Source: Bursaphelenchus xylophilus (Eukaryota > Nematoda > Chromadorea > Rhabditida > Aphelenchoididae). From it: a stretch of 64,000 bases of DNA. The notes beneath the pieces are model-generated. The model ran no database searches. It was not told the DNA's origin and saw only the letters and a program-made list of their open reading frames with translations. The stretch is from contig CAJFCV020000005.1 of NCBI GenBank assembly GCA_904066235.2, positions 6,815,501 to 6,879,500 on the forward strand, in the 5' to 3' direction. This document shows, piece by piece, positions 45,377-57,443 of the stretch (position 1 is its first letter; every line of letters begins with the position of its first letter). Both the position numbers and the translations under genes were made by a program.

Positions 45377-47632
45377 ATGGCCGACGCTATTTCGACCTCT
45401 TCCGAGGGCTCGCAGGAGTTCAAGAAAAGCAATGGTAAGCAGTATACCGAGTCCGTCGGGATGTTCCAGAATCTGGTCACTCTCCGCAACCAGGATGGAG
45501 GTCGGTTCAGAAAGATCTATGATGCCGACATCGCCGAAATTGTGATTCTTGTTTATATAACGCCTGATTTTAGATTTTCAAATTCCTGAAAAGTGGAGGA
45601 CCCCGTTGAAGCTTCTCGGAGGACTGATTGTATTAATTATCATCGTTATTCTTGTGTGGGCTGGTATGTAATGTTACAAATCACAATATCTCTCTAGAAT
45701 TGACCGAGAGAGCCACACATCTTGGCCACAGAACCTACGAAGATGGATGTTCTCGTAGATACTTTGGAGAAGATTCCTTTGTCTGTGTGTGTAATGGGTC
45801 TTATTGTGATGAGATCAGACCGATCGGACATTTGGAGAGGAATGAGGCCATAGTTTACGAGACTTCAGCAGCTGAGTCAAGATTGAGGCGATTGTTCCAT
45901 CGGTTTCAGGATGAACGGCCTGGTAGGTAACACCCTTTATCGTGATCTAGTTTCACAGAGAACGAGCACGTCATCAGAGTGGATCTCGCAAACCCGAAAC
46001 ATTCAATCCTTGGATTCGGCGGTACTTTAACAGATTCTGCTTACTTTAATCTTGTAAAGTACACCAATTTGACCAATCTACTGCTTAATCAGTTCTTTGG
46101 AGAACGAGGTAATCAATGTTTGATTTAAATTTTACCCTAATCTTCTTCAGGAATCAAGTACAACATGTTAAAGGTCCCTGCTGGATCAACTGAGTTCTCG
46201 GAAGAATGTTACACTTACAACGATAAATCCTTCGACTATGGTTTAAGGACATTTTCTTTGGAGAATGACTCAAAAGTAGGTTTATTAGGATCATAATTCA
46301 GTGTCTAGGTTCCATTTATCAAAGACATCCTTGCTCTCAACAATGATATTAAATTGTTGGCCACTGGTTACTCAGCTCCTGGTTGGATGAAGAATTCTCA
46401 TAAGATTCTGGGACCGGGAGAACTTAAAGGATCTCCTCAGGACATTTATTACAGTCTTTATACTGAATATCTGATCAGGTATACTCAAAATATTGGTAAT
46501 AATTTTCGTTTTTGATTTCAGATATTTGGAGCAAACAAGAACATTGGGGTTGAATTTCTGGGGAATTTCGCCGTTAAACGAGCCTTTGACTAGCCTGACA
46601 GCTAATGATACAGCCTCACCGAGGATGGCAATGTCTTCCGATAATCTACGGTGGGCAAAGTTTATTTCTTATTAGTGTTTTACCTACATCAATGTCATCA
46701 TTCAAGTCTGTCTTATTTAGCCAATTCATCAACGATGTGTTTGGCCCGTCCTTAAAAGGAAACAAATTGACGAAAGATGTGAATATTGTCTTCCATGAAG
46801 ACGCCAAGAATTCTTTGTTGGGGAATGTGAATACGGTACGAAAAAAATGTAATTAATGTCATCATTTCTAGTTATATCAAGATGGAAGTGCCTTTATTGA
46901 TGGATTTTCGGTCCATTCTAACTTTTTAAATTCCAATAAATCTGTCAATAATCTCATCCAAACTCACAATTTCCAACCAGACAAGTTTATCTTGTCAACC
47001 GAAGTAGGTTCTTAAAAATTTTTTTACATAATATCCATGCCAGTCTCATAAATTTTGGTATTTTTTCGATATTTTAAGTCCGTTCATCGAGGCAGCGTTT
47101 CTCAAGGAAGTTGGAAATATGCGGCCGACTACGCGTCTGATATAATCTCATCCCTGAACCACTATGTGAATGGTTATATCGACTATAATCTTGCACTGAA
47201 TGAAGAAGGAGGTCCCTCTCTAAATCGACAAACTGCTTCGGCCTCCATAATTGTCAACTCCCACAATGCGGCGGAGTTTTACAAACAGCCCAGTTATTAT
47301 GCCATCGGGCATTTCAGGTGAGCAAACATTAATTATGTTTATACTTTTTATATTATTCATACTTTAGTCATTTCATTCCGCCCGGCTCCAAAGTTCTGCC
47401 AATTGCAATTAGGAATAACGAGGATGAGTCCGTTGTTTATACTCCCGGACCCATTGAATGTTTGGCGGTCCGGACTCCCGAAATGAATGTAGTTCTGATT
47501 CTTCATAACATAGAAGATCGGGTCCATGCACTTACAATTGATGCTTCAACTCAGAAAACAAAACGTTTCCTGAATGTTGGAATGGCCCCCAAATCTATTC
47601 GGACTGTCGTTTGGAGGGTCGAGGCCGAGTAA
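45377..47632 (+). CDS. Membrane-anchored glucosylceramidase-like GH30
   Basis: Exons after the first: 45574-45663, 45698-45922, 45959-46108, 46151-46275, 46309-46478, 46522-46650, 46721-46835, 46872-47003, 47079-47317, 47368-47632. GH30 signatures: FGGTLTDSA, the acid/base Glu in ISPLNEPL, the nucleophile Glu in FILSTE, and a C-terminal beta-domain (VVLILHN). The protein would hydrolyse glucosylceramide in the lysosome or at the surface. Upstream of the catalytic domain is a Cys-rich segment (CSRRYFGEDSFVCVCNGSYC), as in glucocerebrosidases. Unlike the usual cleaved signal peptide, the N-terminus is a cytosolic segment (MADAISTSSEGSQEF...) followed by a membrane anchor LLGGLIVLIIIVILVWAG. The junction of exon 1 and exon 2 is ambiguous: donor 45501 with acceptor 45573 gives 587 residues; donor 45542 with a poor acceptor at 45593 gives 594. 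Confidence 0.85.
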
Positions 47633-48067
47633 TTGATTTAATGATACTTGATTTTTGGTTTGGTTACATGTCAATATCCTTAATAAACTATTAAAATAAT
47701 TTTGTATTTTTGAGAGTGGGAGTTCGTCGTAATATAAGGTGTAATTTATAAAGTATTCGCTATAAAGATCTTTATGATACGAAGTATACTTTGAACTTGG
47801 TTCAATTATCAAAATAGGCAGTAAAAAAAGTTGCAAGCTGTTAGAATAACATTACAAAACGCAAAGAATTACTTATTATTACACAAAACTCATTTCTTGG
47901 ACTTTGCCCATTCAGCGCGCATCATTGTCAACATGTGCCTTTTCTATTTTTTGCGTAACCAGTTTAAACTTGAAGGAGGTACCCGCAGTAATGTTCAGCT
48001 GTAATATAACCATCAACTTGGTTCGAACACATTCAGTTTTTTCAATCCAAAGAGCTTGTCAAGTATC
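47633..48067. other. Intergenic, GBA-like to START protein
   Basis: AATAAAC polyadenylation-like signal near 47681. No exon supported. Confidence 0.5.
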
Positions 48068-48956
48068 ATGAAGGCTTTATTAGTTGTGACATTTCTGACT
48101 GTAACGGTCTTTGGTAAGTGTAGTCTAAGGAATTCTACCATATTTACACTTTAAAACGACAATTTTAGCTAAGTTTCCAAGCAAAGAAGAGAATCTAAAG
48201 TTGGCTGAGAAGGCTGTAAAAGAGTTGAAAGAGCTGGTGGATGCGGATAAAGCCGAGGTTTGGCCGGATTTGGAGAGAGAAGAAGACGATTTAAAGATTT
48301 ATACAAAAGAAAGCCCATTTCCTGAACTCTCAGAGAACATTTATCTGGCCGAGACTGTAATCAAGGCAAATGTCACCAAAGTTTACGAATTGCTGAAGCC
48401 ATGGGGTGAGCTGCGAACAAAATGGGACGATCTGTATGAGTACATCAAGGTCATCGATAAAATTAACGAAAATGTAAGTGTTCCCCATCAAAATGACAGG
48501 TCATCTTTACAATGGTCCGTTTTCCAGACTTATGTTGTTCACGAAGCTATTCATGCCAAACTTCTTTTATCTGCTCGTGATGCAGTTGTGGTTTGTCAGA
48601 AGGCTGATTTTGGAAAGGAAATAGTCATGGCATGCCATAACACGACCAGTGCGGAGGTCCCAGAAAGCGATGACTATGTTCGTACGGTCAAAAGATTGAA
48701 TGGATTTTCGGTCAAGCCTTATTCCAAAGATCCTAAATGGACTGAACTTAAAGTGAGTTTTGTTTGGAGATTCTGTTAGAATTTGATGTAATTTAATTGC
48801 AATATTATGCGCAACAAAGTCTTTCAGCTCCTCCTTGGCGTTGATCTCAACCTGAAGGTCGGTTTCTTTTCGTCCATTGTAAATCGTTTCAAACCCGGCC
48901 AATTATCCGAATTTGTGGAGCGACTTAACGCTGCTTTGCCTGATTACTATGTGTAA
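48068..48956 (+). CDS. Secreted START-domain lipid-binding protein, copy 1
   Basis: Exons 48068-48113, 48169-48473, 48528-48752 and 48828-48956 give 234 residues. Residues 1-17 form a signal peptide (MKALLVVTFLTVTVFGA). The rest matches a START domain: ELRTKWDDLYEYIKVIDKIN, LLLSARDAVVVC, PESDDYVRTVKRLNGFSVKP, the strand LLLGVDLNLKVGFFSSI, and a C-terminal helix FVERLNAALPD. START domains bind sterols or phospholipids in a hydrophobic cavity; most are cytosolic, so a secreted one is less usual. No further domain. Exon lengths (46/305/225/129 nt) are identical to those of the neighbour, so it arose by tandem duplication. Confidence 0.85.
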
Positions 48957-49619
48957 AATAAGAAGACGATTCCTTAAAGGACCGCAACAACGTATACATT
49001 TGGATTTTACGGCTTGGAAGACAAAATGTCACAGAACTTTGCGTTCTCCCACGCCCGAAAACAAAGTATAAGTAAATGATTTTAAAACTGTTAAGGATGT
49101 ATATATTGTAAATTTTTTTGACGACAACGACGGACATTGAAAATTTAGTGACATTTCATCTTTCAAAGTGAGATTATAATGTAGTTGTTTTGGTTCTTTA
49201 AATAACACACTTTTGATTTCCCTCAATAAACCTCGCATTCCTTCCTTCAAGATCGGCACTCATCAAAGCATTTCCAAAATATTTTCTGTTTACCATTTGT
49301 CGGATCTCTTGGCCATCCCAGGTTTAATGTCCAATTAATGAACGGCCTTGTCTAGTGTCCTTGTTTTCAAGGCCTTGACCTTCTTGTTGGTGAAAGGTTT
49401 AAATCGACCGCCTCCAAGTTGCCTTCCTTATTCTTCGATTTCCCTTTCTTGCGTTTCCTTCGAATTCCAAAGTAAACTACAAACTTCGTCTCCCGTTGCG
49501 TACAGTATTACATTGTGTACAGAAAATATAAATTTTCTGTCTGTGATTGGTCTCCCGCCGGGTTTCAGATCACCTCTTAGATCATATAAAACATTTTAAG
49601 CGACGGGGAAACTGGAAAG
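48957..49619. other. Intergenic between START copies
   Basis: AT-rich, no exon supported. The promoter of the second copy lies at the right end. Confidence 0.5.
49585..49590 (+). promoter_or_regulatory. TATA box of START copy 2
   Basis: TATAAA lies 30-35 bp upstream of the ATG at 49620, so the 5' UTR would be very short. Confidence 0.5.
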
Positions 49620-50577
49620 ATGAGGCTTCTTGTGACTGGTTTCCTCGTTTTGTCGACGGTTTTTGGTGAGTTTACGTAAATTTTACAAATAATTTATTGA
49701 TCGCTTCTATGAAGTTTGACGGATAATATTTTTTTGAATTGGCGATGCCATACAGTAGTCGTAATCATTGCAAAATAAATACTTACAGCTGCCTTCCCAT
49801 CGTCCGAAGAGAATATTAAGCTTGCTGATCAGGCCGTTAAAGAGTTAAGAGATCTTATCGAAGGCAACAGGCATGAACTTTGGCCAAATTTGGAGCGTCA
49901 TGGAGAAGGCTGGAAGATCTACGCCAAAGAAAGCATCTTCCCGGAACTCAAGGAGCATTTGCTAATGGCCGAAATAATTGTAAAGGCAAACACCACCAAG
50001 ATTTCAACCCTGTTGGCGCCTTTCAGAGGATACCGAAGCAAATGGGATGACTTATATGAGTTCAATAGGGTCGTCGATAGACTCGATAACAATGTAAGTG
50101 CAGCCATTTTTGTAACAATTGTTTTGTTATACGAACATATATTATTTCCCCTTGTTGTAATATTCTTATTTTTAGAGCTATGTTATCCATGAGGCCGTGC
50201 ATCGAGTCTTTATTTTGTCTGCTCGTGACGCTGTAATTGCATGTAAAGAAGAAGTAATCGAGGAAAAAATAATCATGGCTTGTCGGAACACGACTCATGT
50301 TAATGTGCCCGAGAATGATGACTATGTCCGCACTGTGCAGAGGTTGGTCGGGTATTACTTGCAACCGTATGAGAAGAATCCACAATGGACCAAGGCTAAT
50401 GTAAGCAGATTTATTACCGCTGTTCCAAACAAATTTTGGATTTTTTAGGTCTTGATTGGACTTGACCTCAACCTCCCCGTCACCTTCTTCTCGAGCCTCG
50501 CGGAACGCTTTAAGCCCGGGCAAATGGTCGATTTTATTGGGCGATTAAATAATGCAGCAGAAGAATACAATATATGA
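49620..50577 (+). CDS. Secreted START-domain lipid-binding protein, copy 2
   Basis: Exons 49620-49665, 49789-50093, 50176-50400 and 50449-50577 give 234 residues. Signal peptide MRLLVTGFLVLSTVFAA, then YRSKWDDLYEFNRVVDRLD, FILSARDAVIACK, PENDDYVRTVQRLVGYYLQP and LIGLDLNLPVTFFSSLAERF. Same fold and same exon lengths as the upstream copy, with extensive divergence (roughly half of residues), so both are likely to be maintained. The two Cys (IACK and MACRN) are conserved between copies and could form a disulfide. Ligand unknown. Confidence 0.85.
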
Positions 50578-50883
50578 CGTCACTTTACTAAGTATGGTAC
50601 AATATAATAGACAATTTGGATAAAAGTTTGAGAAGTTAAAATACGTCATCACGGTTCGCTGTACTTATCTTTAAAAGACGCCATTACTGTTTTTGGTAAC
50701 GAGAATTGTTAACAAAAGGGCGATATTGCACTTTGTTTCACAAAACAATTAATCCAAAAAAATTGTAAGAAACTTTTTAAGCAGTACAACGAACCCTTGA
50801 AAGAGAAAGCTCTACATAATTACAGTTACCGGGAGACAGGGGATGATATTCTCTTCTATTGTGCATTATATCACCAAATCTGT
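50578..50883. other. Intergenic, convergent ends of START and G-alpha genes
   Basis: About 300 bp, AT-rich, no exon. It holds both 3' ends. Confidence 0.5.
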
Positions 50884-53534
50884 TTAGTAGAGACCGCAGC
50901 CTTGGAGATTGGCCTGAATGATGAGGTCGATGCAAGAGTCCAGGATCATCTGCACTTGGTTTGTGTCCGTTGCACATGTCTGATGCATGTAGATGGTCTT
51001 GTCTGGGTTTGCATTCAGACCTTCAAACTTTTCCTCAATAAATTTCACTTGGTCATCGTATGTGTTGGGACCTAAAATTAGGATTGTTTTGATATTATTT
51101 TATCATCACGAAACTGACCTTTATACTCAGGGAATGCAATTTTGATGGATGTTTTCTTAATCTTCTCCATGAACAAATCCTTTTTGTTCAAGAAGAGGAT
51201 CATGGAGGTGTTGATGAACCATCGGCTGTTGCAAATCGATTCAAACAGCCGCATGCTCTCGATCATTCGGTTCTGCAATCCGATAATGGTTATCCAGTAA
51301 TTGTTTCAGGCCCGGTATTACCTCGAGACTTTCGTTAATCCTATCCTAATCCATAATAATTTGACTACGCAAACCTACATTACGCTCTTTAATCCCAAAA
51401 AAAGGTAATCCCTGAGGCAAAAAACTCGGGTTTTATTCCAGAAAGAACTCCCCAAAGATAAGCTATCAAAACCTGTACCTACCGTCGTTTCATCTTCAAA
51501 TAGCACTTGGTCGTATTCACTGATGGCGGCGATGAAAATAATCGCATTTACATCTTCAAAGCAGTGGATCCATTTTTTACGTTCTGATCGTTGACCTCCC
51601 ACGTCGAATACTCTGCAAATTTTTTTTTGTTTATCCAGTTATTTTCATAGCATGTGAAGCTACACATTAATCAGAAAAAAGTACAAATAAAGCAAATTTT
51701 AGACGAGACATTGAAGGCCACATTTAAGAGTAAAGAAATAATCAATGATCTTTCAGAAGTAAAACCCTAGGGACGCTTGGCCCAATTTTTTGAAAAAAAG
51801 GATGCAAAATCCCAAAAAATCGGTCTTATTTCTTTACTTTTATTTCGATGACTAAACTCACCGGAAATCCACATTTTTCATCTTAAATTTGACCTCGACA
51901 ATACCAGTAGTCTTTATCCTGCTGAGCAGAATGTCTTGCTCTGTTGGTCGATATTGGTCGTCGGCCACTCGATCTATCGAATCCAGGAAGCTGAAACAAT
52001 ATTTAAAATATTTTTTCTTATCTTAGATGGTACCTATCTAAACCACTAAAGACCAACTTACTATGCAGCGGACTCAGTCAGCTGATACTCATTTCCCCGT
52101 TGCACAGCGACCTTGGATACCGCGGGGTCGGCCCACAACGCCTTCATTGCGCGGATTAACTCGGCGCTGAATGGCTCCGACTCTTCCCCTCGCTTTATCA
52201 CATCCATCACAACCCGTTGTTCATTTTCCAGCGCTGGATTCTCAAAGGTAATATTCAATTGTTGCATTCCCCGCAGAATTTGGGCCATGGCTTGAACCGT
52301 GTTGTTGTATACGACCGCCTTTTGTTTCTGCATTTCTTCGTCGGAGAAGCCATGATCGTGGAGAATCCTGAAATCGATGGGTGTTTACATTCGACTTTTT
52401 GAATAACAATGACTCTATGTAATTATGTTTAATCCTATCATAAAAACACCAGTTCACCGTGAGAGCATCTACATACATGTTTTTTGCATTCTCACAAGTA
52501 TGCATGTTGTCCTTCGAGACTCCCATTGTTCTTCGTTTATATGTAGTGGGTTATCACGAGGTCTCAAGTTCATTTCATTTCGTATGAAAAATTGTAATTA
52601 CATTTCAGACTATGTCCGATTGCACAGGTCTACGTAGTGGATCCGGCCATAACATATTATTGTATTTGTCATGGCAACGGCCATTTTGCTGGCTAAGAAG
52701 CAAAGAATAAAGGACAGACATCAAGACTTAATAAATCGTCAAGTTGTAATTTTCTTAAAAGAACTTTCTTGGTATTTGAAATACGCAGATCTCAAGATGT
52801 GAAAATCTTAATTGAAGTTGTTTATTTTCTCAGTAAATTTGTCTCTTTTTCAATTGTTTTTTTGGCTCCAAAATTACTCAACGATGTAGATGCAACATCA
52901 ATATTTCTTGCATTTTTTTCTCATTCTCATGTCCTTTCTCCCCTCCATTTTGTCTTATAACTTAGCTTCAAAGAAGTGCCCTTGAGCAGGTGAAAATATG
53001 CCGCCGGCCCTTTAAATGCACGTCTAATCAGCGAGGCGGCCCACGGGGGTAATTGGAGGTATCGGGAAAACGTGAATGGTTTCGCCGAATTTTAATTCCA
53101 CTTATTTTTATGGACTCGAATTTTGAATGTGCCGAGAACGAATACCATAAAAGCGCTCAGAAGGCAACAGAAAGATACGAATCGGCTTCGAATAAGCCCT
53201 TACGGCAACACCTTCCTAATCAGTAGCGCCGTCAAGTAATAAACGTATATGAACTTAATAGTTTCCTAATGCCCCCAACCTTGCCCATGTCACTAGTTAC
53301 CCATACAAACAAAAAACAGGTTGACAATTACACCTACGAGCCAATTCGACAGGCTCCAATTACAGCGGCTTACCTCATTTGTTTAAGCACCGTGCTCTTG
53401 CCGCATTCGCCAGCACCCAGAAGCAGGAGCTTGACGACTTTCTGTTGGGCCAGATGGCCTTGCATGAGTTCGCGGTCGATTTGTTTGGTCTTGTTTTGGA
53501 GCTCCTTCTCCTCCTGACTCTGACAAAGCCCCAT
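50884..53534 (-). CDS. Heterotrimeric G-protein alpha subunit no. 2
   Basis: Six exons (minus): 53534-53374, 52367-52062, 51990-51862, 51612-51483, 51272-51119, 51071-50884. They encode 355 residues, the same length as copy 1. MGLC start for myristoyl and palmitoyl groups. P-loop [15 protein letters not shown], switch [43 protein letters not shown]. The C-terminus LQGCGLY keeps the Cys four from the end as in Gi/o. Middle residues [18 protein letters not shown] and [12 protein letters not shown] resemble ODR-3-type subunits, from memory; not an orthology claim. The last four exons have exactly the same lengths as in copy 1 (129/130/154/188 nt), but the P-loop intron of copy 1 is missing. The first intron (about 1 kb) is large. 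Confidence 0.95.
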
Positions 53535-56500
53535 GATGCCGAAGAGAGAAATCTTGGACGGATTTGTGGACTATCTGTGCTCGAATCAATGGGATCGGAA
53601 GCCAGGGCAATGATGGGAGTCTTGGGACCCCAGACTAACCGGCTGTCACACCAGGCCGGTCTGGGTCTCGACACGAAAACCTTTCTCTGAAAGGACTAAC
53701 AATTACGGTAAATGCACCTGCAAGGCCTGAAAAAAGAATTGCGCGTAAGCATTCCTAATGGTATCAACAACACCAGTCCTGCGTGAGCATGTTCTGGGAA
53801 GTGATGTATGGCTGAAGTCACAGTAAAGAGCCCACAAATTACGTTAACTTCAGATCCCCTCAACACCCACACAAATTGTATAAGTACGGAGAAGCACGAT
53901 GCCAATGAAAAAAGTGTAATGTTTGAATTTGTGGCCTCAGGGTGTGTTAACATAAAAACTAAAAACAACTCAAATAGCTGAAACATCTGTCTTTCTTTTC
54001 CTACAAAATACATATGGTAGGTTTATCATAGAACTAGGCGAACAACATATTTTTTGTGCATAAATAATCACATACGCAACTGAAGGGGAAAGGTGCGACG
54101 AGGGGTTCAATATAATTACTCTGAATTTGATGAAATTGTTAACGTTTACGCGAAACGGAAAGGAAGCGTCATCCGACGGCTTTATACTTTGGATTGACAT
54201 TGTAGTTAATTTCCTTTACCTGTGAAATAACGGGTAAGCCATTGAGAAATCAGAAATATTGTCAACAAGTGGAAAATATATTCTACAAGGATTTGGATTA
54301 CTTCATCGAGTTTATAGTCTGAGAAAGGTTCGTACTTTGCGAGGCATGTTACTCTGTAAAAAATTTTTATTTACAAATTTGTAATTCTATGTGAAATAAA
54401 TCAATAAAAAAAAGACGTTTACGGGGCTTACATGACTTTTCTCTTCTCACAAAGTTCAAGCAAAAAATAGGCAGTAATTCCTAAATGCCAATGAAACATG
54501 TTATCAGAAAGTATGTTTGTACAATCCATTTGTGAAGGGCACACAAGACTACAGATTCTACTCTGGATAACTATGACTTTGAACCGTAGTTTAACTCATT
54601 TCACAACACAAAAAGCGAACACAAGCGAGATATGGGGAGAATAACACCTCGAAAGAACACAACCATTACAGGTGTATTGTTTGATGTGCAATAACATGTG
54701 ACGGTGCCCTCTATCTCCCTCCCACCCATCTATTAGCTGCTTGCTTCGAATAAGACATTACCTAAGGAAAAGAGAGTAGCAGTAATCCGTTTGCGTGTCG
54801 CCTAATTATGGCCAAAGAAGCAGGTAACACGGGAGAAGAGGGTCGGATTGCGCTCCCAAATCCTAATTAAAAATCTCTCCAAAACTGCCCTTGACAATTA
54901 TTAAGAATACGTTGAGCTCTGGGGTACTTGATATTCTACTGTCTGATATAATACTCTATTGTCTACGACCATCCGCACGGACAATTACAGAGGATTACAA
55001 ATGTAAATTTGTGTTGAATTTCAACTACTCTATCGTCGGCGAAGGTCATCGAGCTTCCACCGTGCCTTTTAATGTCGGAATGAACGTCACAAATCTCAGT
55101 TGTATAATTAACCTGCGATCTGTGGCAAGGATAGTACAACAAACAACAAGACGCCTAATTACTGGTGGCATTTTGCACCGCAAAAGCATAACAAGAGCTG
55201 TTTGAGAAGACGTTTGCAACGACAGCGTCACACGGTTACACGCAATTGTAGCGTTATTGGTGTAAATGTGTCAATGTCTACAGATTTAAAGGAAATACCG
55301 TGATATGTGTGACGCTGCAACTACATGGCAATTTTTCGGTCCCCTTGGCTATAACTTATTCATTTTTCGAGCAAACTCAACATTCTTTTGTTCCTGAATC
55401 CTCGGAATCACCCGTTTTGTTTTATACCAAATATGTTATACCGAATTATTCGACTAGACCAAGAAAACAACAAGCAAAAAGTTCTGTTTTGTAGCTTCCA
55501 CAATTGACTGCGAAGTCAACGCTTTCTCCGTTAACTTCAAATGTATTGTTCAAGACGGCGCATATAATCGATGGCACGATTAATCATTTCCGGTAAATTT
55601 ACACCGAAGGGTTTTTTGGTCCAAGAGAGAACACGGAAAATGGTCTGGAAATATATTTTACAGTATGTCGCCGCGGAACGGTATTCTGCAGACACTGAAA
55701 GTGTTTCCAAGTATTACTTTCCAAGGGCTTTCCAACGGTGTATAGCACTTGCTATTTGGCGATGGTCAGTTTGTACACTTCTCTAGTTAGGGCTTTCGTA
55801 ACTTGCACTTTTACTAAAAACGAAATAAAAATAAATTGCCTGATGAAAAACAAAGGAATAAAGGGTAATAATTACTTTTAGCTAGAGAAGTTCTAAACAC
55901 CAGAGAGTATTTGAGACCATGGGAAAATTCTAAACAGTAATTCAGAGTAATTTAATAAAGTTGCTCCAAACAGTATAAAAGCTTAGGAGACAAGCTATTT
56001 ATGCGTGACATATGAAAGTTTTGTGTAACGTAAATAAAAATGTAAATGCACCCGACATTTGGCCCTTAATTGACCATAATTCACCTTTTTCTTGCAATTG
56101 AGTTGATCGGGTTTCCTTATTATTTTCATAAAAGTTACTTTGCAGCTTGAAACACTTTTCATTTACATAAAGTAGAAAAGGATGACAGACAGATTTTTTT
56201 GAACGATCAAATGATGACAAGTATATTGCACAAGAAAAACAGTCGAAAATTACTTCGCTTCATAGTTCTATAGACCCTAATTTGCTTCAGTAATGTCCAA
56301 AGTAAAAGTTACAAGTCTCAAGATTCAGACAAGATACTCCCGCTCCCAACACGCAAGGGCCGTATATTCATTTAGATGAACAGAGACACCTTCACGAAAA
56401 TGTAAAATCGACAGCACGCTTTATTGCACCCATAAACCACGGGTTTTTACTTTGTAATTTAACTTATTAAACCTCTAAATGGCGCATAGAATTGGGGTCA

Positions 56501-57443
56501 TTAAGGTTGGCAAAGGCAGTCCACAACTATTTTGAGGGAGGAATCTTTTTGTTGCGGATAATTACCGACAAAGCCTCGAGGGCATTATTAAGGTCTCCAG
56601 AAGTATGAGTAGATTGATTTTACGGCGCATGTCATTACAAATGCGGGGGATTGGAAATTACTCATTGTTGTAACTCGACCGGTAATGAGCTGAGTTAATG
56701 AGACGTAAGTTTTGCGCTGAAAGCAGCGCGTAGAAATGAAATTCCTGCCAACGAATGGAAAGTGCCGAACATTAAATTCACCTTAATGTAGAGACAGAAC
56801 ATTACGGCCAAAGGAAATTCGAAATTAGATTGGGTGGAATGACATAACAAGAGGGAGTAAATGAGTTCGATGTTATGACCATATTTGGCGAGGTATCTGG
56901 TCTAAACAAACCCGACGCCAGGCCGTCAAGTAACTCCTTGCAAACATATTTATTAACATCCGGGCATTCGTTTGCCTACAAGGATGTAATAAATGAATGT
57001 TTGGAATCTTCCCAACCCCAAATGTCCCTTCACCTCTTTACTCATTGAGTCCCTCAGTAATTTAGAATACATGAATAACCCTGGTAATCCTCTACCTCAC
57101 ATCCTTCCTCATCTCAAGACGTGGCCTACACGACCATCAAATATGCTGTCCTTTCCCCGCTTCAGAACTACGGTAACCAAGGATTGTCATTTCAAAAAAA
57201 TCGGGAAACAAAAGAAGATGAAAACGAGGGGTTAACGTTGGCCCAGGGCCCCATCGAATGCCCCGAGGGTAATGAGCACACGCAGATGTAAGTGTAGGTA
57301 AAGGTAGACCGGTTGTCGAGGCAACCATCGATGTCAACCCGACTGCCCCCAGGCTCCTCAATTACAGCGCAATTTCAGTGTTACATTTGGAGTTCCAATC
57401 TGTGTGTTTCATTTTATTACACTTATAGTAGATACAGGCAGGC
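53535..57443. other. 3.9 kb gene-poor region
   Basis: No convincing gene. It holds the 5' flank of G-alpha no. 2 and the 3' flank of the CHK gene, AATAAA-rich stretches, and a degenerate repeat copy at about 55316-55445 (listed separately). Frames such as 53379-53690 are antisense shadows of the G-alpha exon. Confidence 0.45.
55316..55445. repeat. Degenerate copy of the 61454-62153 fold-back arm
   Basis: GGCAATTTTTCGG..., then CCTGAATCCTCGGAATCACC and CCAAATATGTTATACC align in order with the left arm at 61454-61591 (GGCAATTTTTCGGCCGG, CCTGAATCCTCAGACAACCC, CCAAATATGTTATAT). Only one arm is seen here. Confidence 0.65.

Noticed and set aside
53379..53690. 103-codon plus frame
   Set aside because: Antisense of the first exon of G-alpha no. 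2.
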